A DNA stretch of 64,000 bases from Megalopta genalis (lineage: Eukaryota > Arthropoda > Insecta > Hymenoptera > Halictidae), in contig NC_135013.1 in the NCBI RefSeq assembly GCF_051020955.1, forward strand, positions 26,625,302 to 26,689,301, read 5' to 3'. Of this stretch, positions 44,717-54,290 are shown one piece after another (position 1 is the stretch's first letter; each line of letters begins with the position of its first letter). The position numbers and the translations under genes were made by a program. The notes under the pieces are model-generated. The model made no database searches. It saw only the letters and a list, made by a program, of their open reading frames with translations, and was not told the DNA's origin.

Positions 44717-46199
44717 GGGAATGTGCAACGAGGAACGTTGCACCGCGACCGAATCGAACGTGAGTCGCCTAACCGAGAGAGACTGTTCCGTGTTCATCGC
44801 GATACGAAATGTCTTATCGTGGAACTCGGGATTCGCGGAACGTTTCTAAGCCTGTGGAATCTCGAGGTTCTAATGCGACTCGAGGAGACCGCAAACACAC
44901 GTTGGCTCGTGTGCACGTGGGTCTCATTACGACTGAAACTAGTCCAAAACTGGAACGCACGCGATATATCCGGGACAATAGCGTTTCGTTATTATTAACA
45001 TCGTTTGTCGTCGTCGTCGTCGTTGGAAAACGAACAAATTGATACGGAAGATCGAAACGTATACGTTACGTTCGAACAGAGTCAACATTATTGCGCGCCA
45101 TCGATCTTTTGGCGGTTCTTAGCGATAGACTTTTTTGACTGTTACACAGTGATTCAGGGTGCTTCCACGAACCATAATAGGTTTTCTTCTTCTTCTTCTT
45201 CTTCCTTTTATTTTTCTTTTTTAATTAGACATTCATTATAGAGATGTTGTATCGTTAAGTATAGACTGTAGCGGACAAGACTTTCCGTCGAGATGATATT
45301 ATTCGTAACGATTTTCTTACGCGAGCGAGAGTAGTTGTAAAGAAATATATACGTGTACATGCCAGACGTTAATTTTCGCGCGGAGCAACAAAGAAAATTG
45401 TAAAACCGTCTCCGCGTATGCTGTCCTATAGACTATCAAGAGACCAAGACGTTCGTAAACGCACATCTCATCGTTAAAGTGTATCAAGATATCGATCTTG
45501 TGGGCTCGTTCCGAGCCCAGAAATCAACGCGTTTCACCGATTTTTCCCTCGGCCCATCCCCCTTGTACATTCGCGTCTCAATTCTCTACCTTTTCTGTTT
45601 CTATCGATTGTAACGATCCCTTCTGTTCCCTTTCTTCTACTACTTCTTAGAAGTTAGAGCGTATAAATTGCGTAGAGTGCTTCGAATGTAAAGCGCAGGT
45701 AATCTTAAGGCAATAAGATATACACCAGAAAGTTGTCGAAAAATCGGCGTTCGATTTCGTTGAATCGCAAAGCTGAGAGTTTGTTCTCGTTCTTTGTAAA
45801 TACGAGTAATTGTAAACTGTAATCTTTTATATCGCTAGAAAACGTATTAAACGATACGCACGCCCTATGCAACGCCCGTAAGGTAAATGTATACTTCTAT
45901 CTAAATTATACGACATGCTATGAAAGGTTAAATATATTTCGTATTTTATACAATCGCGCGTGTGTGTCATGTTCTTTCTCGATGGCTTCTCTAAATATTC
46001 ATTTCTCGTATCGCGGTACGTGCACGGATTGTCGATTTAATATACGTTGTGTATTCTTGAAAATCGTCGAACGGGGATCGTTCGTCGTTTCTTCTCTCTT
46101 GTTCTCCCGCTTCCGGTTTATGTCACTCCGAATGCGCGTTTCCTGTTCCGGTAAATTGTTCACGGAGAAACGGTGTCGCTCGGCCGTTCGTCTATAAAA
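44717..46199 (+). other. 3' UTR of the RhoGAP gene and promoter region of the PP4R4-like gene
   Basis: AT-rich sequence with no exon. ATTAAA at 45846-45851 and AATATA near 45931 are possible polyadenylation signals. A GT-rich stretch GTGTGTGTCATGTTC at about 45958 could be the downstream element. The next gene starts at 46200, so its promoter must lie within the last few hundred bases. No TATA box or clear initiator was found. Confidence 0.45.
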
Positions 46200-46274
46200 A
46201 TGCAACGTGAACCGATCTTGGACTACGAGGAGTTCGCTAGTTTACAATTAGACAAACCGGTGCCCGATCTGAGA
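46200..46274 (+). CDS. PP4R4-like gene, exon 1
   Basis: It encodes MQREPILDYEEFASLQLDK plus PVPDLR. Donor AGA|GTACGT, phase 0. It is the only ATG that opens this frame. Confidence 0.7.
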
Positions 46275-49200
46275 GTACGTGCACATCCTCCATTTGTCTC
46301 GTTTCAAGTAACCGATCGATTCATAACCTAACCAAATGCGTCCATAGAACGAAGAGCAACTGAAACAGCACAGTGTGGATGTCAGTTTGGAAAAACGGCC
46401 GGCAGAGAAAGCCTATTATCTGTTAACGTAAGTAATCGAAAGGGAAAGCTATATTTATTAAAAAAATTTCGTTTGAAGCCCTGTTTTTAAATTTTTTTAA
46501 TATGTCGGTAAAACAGCTCCCTCTCGTCTCGCGTGACAAGAGTTCCGGTTCGCAGGACCACAGTCGGTATCCTTGGAGCGCGTAACAATAGTAATTTCGC
46601 GCGCGCGCGCTCCCTCGACAAATCATTCGACGAAACCTTGAATCGGACTACGTAATCCTCGCGCGATTACCGTATCAAGGTTGCTCGTCAATCAATTAAT
46701 TTTCTGCCAGGCTAAATAACGGTTACCGAGACGCCGATCATCTATCGTTACACATACCAATGGGAGTTCTAATTAAGGTACAGTTGAAACTACCGAAAAA
46801 TTGATAAAGTTATTTATTTCAAAATATTTCGAATATTTGCGCATCGTCGTTGCCTGTAATCTCTGACGCAGATGGTAATCAACGAGTACGATTGAAATAT
46901 TTAATTTCTAACATTTGAGATTAACGAGTGCGATCCGAGCATCTTAAAGAACAAACGCGTCAGTCATTGTACGCATTACAGCATTGTCATAAATAAACAT
47001 GTTTTCACAATGTATCATTGTTGGTACGATTTATCGATGAACGTGTGTCAAGTAGAATGTCAATTAAATTCTGATTAAAAAAAATATGCAGATTAATAAC
47101 GTATCGATCGAAGCATCGTTATCGATCGATTAAGTGGCACGTGATTTCGTACGATTAATGATTTTGAATCGTAAGCATTGATCAGCCAGTATCGAATTGA
47201 AAATTCGAATCGATTAAAATGCCTAACTGCTGCATCGGTTTGTCGATTACACAACACCCGACTTCTGATCGACGCGACGACGCATCGTTTCTATTGTATT
47301 ACGCGGGGTTACGTGTGCATCCTATCCAAGAGCGTACGTAGGCAGCGCTCGGGCGTTTCCGACTCGTTTCGGTTGCGCTCGCTAGCTCGTACGACAAGTC
47401 GGATATAATCGATACCTTGGAGTCGGAGTCAGAGCCCAGTTTAGTTGTCATCCACGTTCCGTCGTGTTGTTTTTCTTGCGTCGAATGCGTCATGAGAGTG
47501 CGTACGCGTGTTGTATCGTCGTGAACGTTCACGAGTGCAATCGGTTGCCGCCGTCGCCGATCATCCAGTGGTGTCGTTGAATAAGATGCTCCCCGAAAAT
47601 GTTGCAAGAGGAAGATAAAGCTCCGTACGAGAGCGTGCTGGATCCGTAAGTAGTCGGACCAGTCAGTTTTCAGTTAGAAAAATCGCGTGCGTGATCCGAA
47701 TCGGCCAGCGGCCAGCACACTTTCTTCCTTCTCGGCTGTCTCTCCCTTTCGTGCTCACCCATGCACTGTTTCTAAAAATACCGCGGCGTCGTTCAAGGAG
47801 TATACACTGTCCTGTCGTCCGACCGCCTCTAATTATAGTCCTTTAAAGACAGCCACTCGTAAGAAATGACATTCTACGTACGAGTAACTCGTAAGCAATG
47901 CTACGGACTACCCTATTTAGCCCTTCGACTGCCAACCGCGTATACAATATACGTCCTACATTTACCGTCGTCTACACGAAAGTCGTGTGCATAATACGGC
48001 CAAGAAGCTCTAATCCGCGCATTTCATTTACATCAACCATTGAGTTTGAAATATTCGAGGAATGTCTCGGCACTTTCTTGTTCGGAACAATGGGATCCTT
48101 ACTTTCGCTGCGGCTATAAGTTGATCGCGAATTATATTAGCTAACTGCAACGGTTGTCATGCGAATATCGGTGTAGTAAATTGCTGATGGTTTCGAGTTT
48201 AAGCGCGCCGCAATCAAAAGGTTAGAGATTGCACTGTGCCGCCCCGTAGGTTATTTCAAACTTTGACAGCATTGTTGTTGGCTGCCCTCTCCCTTTTCTC
48301 GTCTGTTTTTCTTTGCCCGCGAGAATTGTAATAATAGAACTGATTGTCGGGTGTTTGGAATTCCAGCAGATCGCAACGTATGCAGCCGTGCACTCGTATG
48401 TAAACATTGCATCGATGCAGGCTCTGCTGTCGCACGCTTCAAAAGGATGCGTTATGTAAAGATTTTGTCCTTGATGGTTGCATACATTTAAGGAAAATAG
48501 CGAGGGGACTAGAAGACAATTCCTATAAAAATAACTACTATACAGTCCCTTCTTTTTTTTAACGCGTCGACTACTAGTAACCATAAAAATACTATTAATT
48601 CGTTTATATAATTCTACAAAAGTTGAGATTGTAATATTTATTAATTTTTTCACTTCGATGAATCTTGCATTTTCTGCCTAAATTTTTTGTTTATTAGATA
48701 TATTATCGCGACACTTAATTTTTAAATCTAGGCAAATATTTGTTTCATTAATTTAATGATATAAAATGACAGAATGATCCTTGTGCGTTACTGACATATA
48801 ATTGATGCGTGGGCCTTATTTAGCATTTCTAATGGTCCCTATGTGTGTAATTATTTCAGGAAAGGCGATGAGTTTCAAAAGCTCAGCGTCATACAAAACT
48901 TACCAAGTCTCTTACAGACAGACTCGCAATCATGCATGTCTCGTGTGGTACCAAAAATGCAGCAGTCATTGGCTACTGCGTCCACGGAGTTCCACATTGC
49001 AGCATCGTCCACATTCAAAACGATATTAGAGCAGAAACTTGTCAGCCATAATGTCTTCAGTCAAACATTCCTCCCAAGTATATTAAATTCGCTCGAAAGT
49101 CGTGATCCAGGTAAACTTATTATGTTCGTTGCTCCATTAGAAATTGCTAGTTAATCCCGTATCAACAGTTCTCATGCATTTGGTGTTACTCTACATATCT

Positions 49201-52200
49201 TAACGTGTACATATACATTTAAAGTTGTTTGTGATGCATGGCTGGAGACCTTACTGGATGTGATAGAGTTACTGCCGGTAGAAGTCATAAGAGCGCAGGT
49301 TTGTATAGACAATCATAGTAATTGATATTCAGACAACATTTATTGACCTAGAAGGGCAAAAGTATTCTTAGTTCATATAGCATAACTTTAAGGTCATATG
49401 GTAGAGAAGTAATAAATTTGATTTACTTTCGATAGTCCCAGCTAGACTAAGCATCAAGTACTCTGAAAGCTCATTGATTTCAAAAAGATACTATGTATTC
49501 TACATAGCTCTGATAATAAAATTATTCCACAAAGTTAAAACCCTACTTAAGTCTGATAAGATAACAGTATACCGACTGGATGATAATTGAAATAAAATCA
49601 TACAGATTGTTCCATTGACTATAAGCAAAGGACAATTGTCTCAGCCTATCAACTCCAGGGTAACGTGCAGCAGGTTACTAGGGAAAATTTGTACAAGATT
49701 TGATCCTGCTATGTGAGTATTGAATTTTTTTTCATTGGGTGTATCAGAACAGTATTTAATTATTAAAAACAAAAACAAAGAACAACTGCATACAAAGATT
49801 ACTTTTCCGGTAAAATCATTCAATGAACATTGAAATTGTTATTAGGATACAGAAGGAAATTCTACCATCAGTACATTCCCTCTGTCAGGATGTAAATAGC
49901 GAAGTACGAGCTAGTATCTGCTTGCAGCTACGTTTTGTTGCCGAAGGCCTTGGTGCTGAGTCTGTAAAATCTGCTTTGCTACCATCTCTTGTAGAATTAG
50001 CAAGCGACGAAGAAAGCAATGTAAGATGCACCTCTGTACAGACAATAGTGTACTTGCTACCTCATCTTCAGGAAGGTATGCTTGATGACTAGTTTTGCAT
50101 TATTCATTAAGCATTCCAAGTTTCTCGTAGCTATATATTATATTACTTGAAATTCGATGTAAGTGAAATATAATCCCGCCCAGTGATAAGAGTATGATAT
50201 TCGTCCTATCAATCGTTTACAGATACCATAAAAACTATCATAGTACCGCTCGTTAAAAAGTTATGCGAGAACGCAACAAAATCAGACGACCATGTGATAT
50301 GCGTAATTGCTCAGGAGTTTGGGAAACTCGTACTCGGTTTAGAAAGTAAGATTCTGCTCAAACGTAATCGTTTTCGCTGTCTAAAAATGGGTTTACACCT
50401 GTGCCGAAAATTTTTAGAATGCCTCGTGACCGCGGAAAAAACATGGTTTCTGAAGTATTTTCAACAACTTGCACAAATGGGTATGGTCTCTATCAAAAGC
50501 GATTCGAAACCCCACCATTCTTTTGTAAGTATAAGGAGGCGATTTTCTAAGCGAAGGTACGTACCAGCAAGCCTGAGTCAAGTTCATTGAGCACGTTTCA
50601 TTGTTCTAGATGAGCTCGAGTCCTGCTGATGAAGAGAAACACATGGAATGTAGAAGATGTTGCGCTTTTAATTTGCCTGCGATGTTTCTTTTTGTGTCGG
50701 ACTCCTCGGACGACACGGACGCGTTGCTTGTTACCTTTAATTCATTAGCGAGCGATCACTATTACACAATTAGGAAAACCGTAGCGAGTGGAATTGGCGA
50801 AGTAAGAACCGCATCCAGTTCTACACTACCATATTGTGCAACATTGTGCTGCGAGCGCGTTACGTATTCACGATATTCTAATTGAACACGTAGGTGGCGA
50901 AAATATTGTATCCCAAGAGCGGCCGGATCAAATTGGATCTGATCAAATTGCTGAAGGACGACTCCGAGGAAGTGTTACAAGGTTTAGTTCCTCACATTGG
51001 GACAACGCTCGACTGCCTAGCGGAAAGTCAGACTATCGGGGTGGACAGGGTGGTTTGTATCTTCTACTAATTGCGATGATTTGCGATATTTAGCAACCAT
51101 AAAAATCATTTGGTAGTGAACGTTGCTAGAGAATCTTTCAAAATATAATAATCTAATATTGCTGTTGCTTGTGTCACTGTCAGGACTCCACTCTTATGGA
51201 AATCGGCAGGGCGCTGTTGAAATGTGAATCGGAAATATCAACCACCCACAACTGGAGGCTAGCATCGATGATGCACTCGCAGCTCGAGATAATACCGAAG
51301 TACTTTCCAAGCGATTTTATATATTCGTACTTTGTGCCAATGGCGTTCTTCAGGATACTGCACGCTGTGAGTTTGAGAGAACAGTCCTTGATCCTTTTTG
51401 CAACGGTGAGTCTGCTATTTAAAACGCTATTTAAATTCCAGAGACCGATACCCGTGCGTCTCGCCGCAGGAACGTTGTACCTGTTCCTTTTACGTTACAA
51501 CATGAAGCCAATACAAAGAGTCGAACTACGAAGCAGACTATATACAGAACTGGCGACTAGTACGGACTGTTACGTTCGGATGATGTTCGTTCGCATGATG
51601 GTGGCGGCCTTGGAGATCTTCTCGTCCGCCTACTTCAAAGAGCATTTTTTCACCGTTTTATTGAACCTGGCGGAAGATCCCGTTGCTAATATAAGAATCA
51701 AAGTGTTATCCATGTTGCCCCAATTAAAAAGCAAACTATGGTTACCGACGGACAAAAAGCTACTCTCGGCAATGGAGACAACGATAGGGCACCTGATGAA
51801 CAGCGAGACAGATAGGGACGTAATTGCTACGCTGTCCAGCGTCATGCGGAAATTGATCGACATTGATCCGAAATACGATAACCAACCTGTAAGTGACACC
51901 AAGTTGAAATTTTTCCATTTCGTTTCCTTAACTACTATTTTTTGACATCGATACGTCCCGTTACAGCTTTCCAAACAGACGAAACATGATATAGAGGACG
52001 CTAAGAAATTTGAGGAAGAGAAAAGATTGTCCGGAATGGTCCCTGGAAAGTCTCCTCCTGGCGGTGCGACCATGAAGAAAGGTAGGTAGCAAGGGTAGTG
52101 ATCAAAATCTAAAAGAATATCGAAGAGAAAAATTATTAACAAGACTACGGTTTTAGGAGCATGGCGACGTCCAGGCGAAACCTCATCCAAGTCAGTGTGA

Positions 52201-54290
52201 GTATCCATAATTCTGCATATTCTTGACAAATATTTATTCTAGAGCCTCTCGTTAATAATTTGTCTATGTATTTTCAGGACATCCGCAACATCTAAAAGTG
52301 AGTAGTTCAATCATCCTAAAATTGTACTTAGAGTGCGGATCTTTATATAAGATCGAAAACTTTCAAAGATATATTATATAAAATCCGCAGACTGTATAAT
52401 TTTCTATTTAAACGAGTAACAAAACACCATTTGTTTTCACCAAAGCTACGGCGGCATCTCCTCGCCACTCCAGCGAACCCGGAAGAATGAGGTACGCAAT
52501 GTTTTTATTTCTTTCGCGGTTCTCGGCTTTAACGCTAGCATAGAGTATCTCTGAACGTTAGCCATGTAAGATCCGCCGGAACTAGTCGAATCAAGCATGT
52601 CTAAAACCAAATCCGCAGGGTCGAAGTGCAAGTTGTAAAATGCGACCTTATTAACTGTTTCCCTAGTCCACTAACGACTTCCAGCGAGAGACTAACATCA
52701 AGTTCTGCACGCTTTACACCTAACAGACCTCAGCTAACACAACCTTGGGAAAGGCTAGGGCATAGCAACTCGAACAACCCTGTCGACTATCTGATGCAAA
52801 AGATACAGCAGAATCGCTCGAAGCTGACCCCGCTGCCGTTCATAGTCTTGCCGGAGACCAGCGAGCAGAATGTGCTGTTGACAAGAGACTACAATCGCGA
52901 ATTCTCTACTAACAACATCGCCAGCACGGACACTGCCACCGCGAGAACGCTCGCCAGTGCTCCGAACCTGGCTGTCCTCCGAGCACTAACCAAAGCGGCT
53001 CATTATAATTCTTGTTGGCCCAGCAGCTCGATGCCGGAGATACCGGTGATGCTGTCCGACGACGAGTTCTTGGTGGACGCCGGCATCAGGATACCAGCGC
53101 AGTTCTCTGCCAGCCAAGGGGTCTCGAAAATTCCTCATCTACAGGACTCGCTGTTCACCAAACGAAGACACTTCAGCTTCGAGCGCTCGCGCACCGTCAG
53201 CTTCGACAAAGGCAGTCCTAAACGTAATTCGTCCGTGGGCTACGAGGACTGCATGCAGAGGAGAACGAATGGAGGGGACCAGTCGGGTAGCCCTAGGACG
53301 TCGATAGACTGCGAGGATGGCCTCAGGTTGGTCAAGGACGACCAGCAACTCGGCAAAACCATCTACGTCGGGCCTCTGATGAGGTCCAGGTTTGGGTTCG
53401 TTAATCAAGATCGATCCATGGACGATAAACTGAAACGGAATTCATTGATATTGGACAAGAACAAGCCCAAGATCCTCCAGACCAAGTGCACTCTGGATCG
53501 GACCAAACGGCACTCGGCAAGCTTCGAGAAAACGAAGCCCAAAAGAAGCTCGTCCATGGACTACGACGACAGCATGAAACGAAGAACTAATGGATCCGAC
53601 GAGCCCAAGGATCCTAGGACCTCCATCGACTACGAAGACGGTTTGAGATGTCTGAGAACGAGGTTCGGGTTCGTGATACTGGACAAGAACAAGCCCAAGG
53701 TCCTTCAGACCAAGTGTAACCTGGACAGGACTAAGCGGCACTCGACGAGCTTCGACAAAGCGAAGCCAAAAAGGAACTCGTCCATAGATTATGACGACAG
53801 CCTGAAGCGAAGAACCAACGAATCCAATCAGCCGAACGATCCCAGGACCTCCATCGATTACGAAGATGGTCTGATACTAGTCCAGGACGAGGAATTGGAT
53901 AAGAAAGACTCGGTGTATTTAGGACCTCGGATGACAACTCGCTGGAACTCGCTGATCTTGGAAAAGGAAAAGCCTAAGCTCGTGCACACCAAGTGCACGG
54001 CGGACTGGCCTAAGAGACACTCGGCCTACTTCACCATGAAGTCAACGGACTCGAAAGAGACCAAGCAGACCATCAAATGCCATAGCCTAGAGGTGGCCGA
54101 TTACACGCCGAGCGAACGTCTCGGCAGAGCTCTGAGACGTCACTCGACCCTGGACGTGAACCATAATCAGGGACTTAGCAAAATACCCTTAAGAAGTTTT
54201 GTACCTCGTAGTAGAACCGCACCGGCTACCAGGGCGTCCAGCCCTGTGCACATAGAGAAATTGTGTCGAATGCCGTTCTGGGAGTCTTAA
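46200..54290 (+). CDS. PPP4R4-like: PP4 regulatory subunit 4-like HEAT-repeat protein, gene span
   Basis: Model: 46200-46274, 46348-46427, 48860-49110, 49225-49298, 49606-49712, 49846-50075, 50223-50345, 50418-50524, 50610-50801, 50894-51049, 51184-51366, 51442-51888, 51967-52081, 52157-52196, 52278-52297, 52446-52491, 52667-54290. The total is 3870 nt, 1289 aa, with all phases matching. Residues 1-675 align throughout with vertebrate PP4R4: AYYLLTKGDEFQKLSVIQNL, AWLETLLDVIELLP, LCQDVNSEVRA, CCAFNLPAM and EDPVANIRIKVLSMLPQLKS. The family forms cytosolic complexes with the PP4 catalytic subunit through HEAT repeats. Residues 676-749 are a charged, then Ser/Thr-rich linker. The tail (750-1289) is much longer than in vertebrate PP4R4 (about 870 aa in total) and carries tandem repeats. 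Function here is inferred from the family. Confidence 0.88.
46348..46427 (+). CDS. PP4R4-like gene, exon 2
   Basis: NEEQLKQHSVDVSLEKRPAE then KAYYLLT. The last part is a conserved family segment. Acceptor CATAG, donor AC|GTAAGT, phase 2. Confidence 0.75.
46428..48859 (+). other. Long intron 2 of the PP4R4-like gene
   Basis: 2.4 kb between exons 2 and 3, with a GC-richer core at about 47280-47660 that contains an alternative first exon at 47599. No transposon was recognised here. Confidence 0.6.
47599..47645 (+). CDS. PP4R4-like gene, candidate alternative first exon
   Basis: It encodes MLQEEDKAPYESVLD plus two bases of a Pro codon. The donor is CC|GTAAGT, an optimal site in phase 2, exactly the phase needed by exon 3 at 48860. 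The product would start MLQEEDKAPYESVLDP-KGDE and lack exons 1-2. A short out-of-frame uORF (ATG at 47586) overlaps the start. No spaced Inr/DPE was found. Confidence 0.5.
48860..49110 (+). CDS. PP4R4-like gene, exon 3 (HEAT)
   Basis: GDEFQKLSVIQNLPSLLQTD to LNSLESRDP. Acceptor ATTTCAG, donor CCAG|GTAAAC, phase 1. Helical HEAT-like pairs. Confidence 0.85.
49225..49298 (+). CDS. PP4R4-like gene, exon 4 (HEAT)
   Basis: VVCDAWLETLLDVIELLPVE then VIRAQ. AWLETLLDVIELLP is nearly identical to the vertebrate family sequence. The donor CAG|GTTTGT is non-consensus but supported by phase and homology. Confidence 0.85.
49606..49712 (+). CDS. PP4R4-like gene, exon 5 (HEAT)
   Basis: IVPLTISKGQLSQPINSRVT then LLGKICTRFDPA. 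Acceptor TACAG, donor AT|GTGAGT, phase 2. Confidence 0.85.
49846..50075 (+). CDS. PP4R4-like gene, exon 6 (HEAT)
   Basis: IQKEILPSVHSLCQDVNSEV to YLLPHLQE. A clear HEAT repeat with the Asp-Val-x-x-x-Val-Arg pattern (QDVNSEVRAS) and a second (SDEESNVRCTS). Acceptor ATTAG, donor GAAG|GTATGC, phase 1. Confidence 0.9.
50223..50345 (+). CDS. PP4R4-like gene, exon 7 (HEAT)
   Basis: DTIKTIIVPLVKKLCENATK to FGKLVLGLE. Acceptor TTTACAG, donor GAAA|GTAAGA, phase 1. The following 72-nt intron is open in frame. Confidence 0.85.
50418..50524 (+). CDS. PP4R4-like gene, exon 8 (HEAT)
   Basis: CLVTAEKTWFLKYFQQLAQM to KPHHSF. Splicing from exon 7 gives GLE-K-CLVTAEK, the same length as the vertebrate family between GKL and the WFLKYF-like helix, so the intron is real. 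Donor TTT|GTAAGT. Confidence 0.85.
50610..50801 (+). CDS. PP4R4-like gene, exon 9 (HEAT)
   Basis: MSSSPADEEKHMECRRCCAF then NLPAMFLFV, to TVASGIGE. CCAFNLPAM is a family hallmark segment. Donor GAA|GTAAGA, phase 0. Confidence 0.9.
50894..51049 (+). CDS. PP4R4-like gene, exon 10 (HEAT)
   Basis: VAKILYPKSGRIKLDLIKLL then KDDSEEVLQGLVPHIG, to IGVDR. The acceptor is CACGTAG. The donor is uncertain: AGG|GTGGTT at 51050 or GTG|GTTTGT at 51053. Both keep phase and differ by one Val. Confidence 0.8.
51184..51366 (+). CDS. PP4R4-like gene, exon 11 (HEAT)
   Basis: DSTLMEIGRALLKCESEIST to FFRILHA. HNWRLASMMHSQLEIIPKYF matches the family's conserved central block. Donor GCT|GTGAGT, phase 0. Confidence 0.88.
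51442..51888 (+). CDS. PP4R4-like gene, exon 12 (C-terminal HEAT)
   Basis: RPIPVRLAAGTLYLFLLRYN to DPKYDNQP. It contains EDPVANIRIKVLSMLPQLKS, the best conserved HEAT motif. The upstream 75-nt intron is supported because splicing restores the family spacing. Donor CCT|GTAAGT. Confidence 0.9.
51967..52081 (+). CDS. PP4R4-like gene, exon 13 (charged linker)
   Basis: LSKQTKHDIEDAKKFEEEKR then LSGMVPGKSPPGGATMKK. Probable short coiled coil followed by a flexible segment. Phase 1 out. Confidence 0.8.
52157..52196 (+). CDS. PP4R4-like gene, exon 14 (40 nt)
   Basis: GAWRRPGETSSKS. Acceptor TTTTAG, donor AGT|GTGAGT, phase 2. Confidence 0.7.
52278..52297 (+). CDS. PP4R4-like gene, exon 15 (20-nt microexon)
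   Basis: It codes TSATSK around split codons. It has a clean TTTTCAG acceptor and AAAA|GTGAGT donor. The phases connect exons 14 and 16 exactly. Confidence 0.65.
52446..52491 (+). CDS. PP4R4-like gene, exon 16
   Basis: TAASPRHSSEPGRM plus a split codon. Acceptor CCAAAG, donor AG|GTACGC, phase 2. Confidence 0.7.
52667..54290 (+). CDS. PP4R4-like gene, exon 17 (repeat-rich tail, stop)
   Basis: It starts PLTTSSERLTSSSARFTPNR and ends RMPFWES-stop. The acceptor is CCCTAG at 52666, with a second in-frame one (TTCCAG) 18 nt later. Residues about 924-1205 (53190-54035) form roughly three imperfect repeats built on KRHSxSFxKxKPKRxSSxDY, DSxKRRTN, DPRTSIDYEDGL and LILDKNKPK. LRRHSTLD follows near the end. 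The tail looks disordered. It belongs to this gene by phase and strand; transcript proof is lacking. Confidence 0.75.
53190..54035 (+). repeat. Coding tandem repeats in the PP4R4-like tail
   Basis: Units repeat with spacing of about 76-107 codons. Shared blocks are KRHSxSF, KPKRxSS, YxDSxKRRTN, DPRTSIDYEDGL and a TKC-x-x-DRTKR connector. The DNA and protein both repeat, which indicates fairly recent expansion by tandem duplication. Confidence 0.85.
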
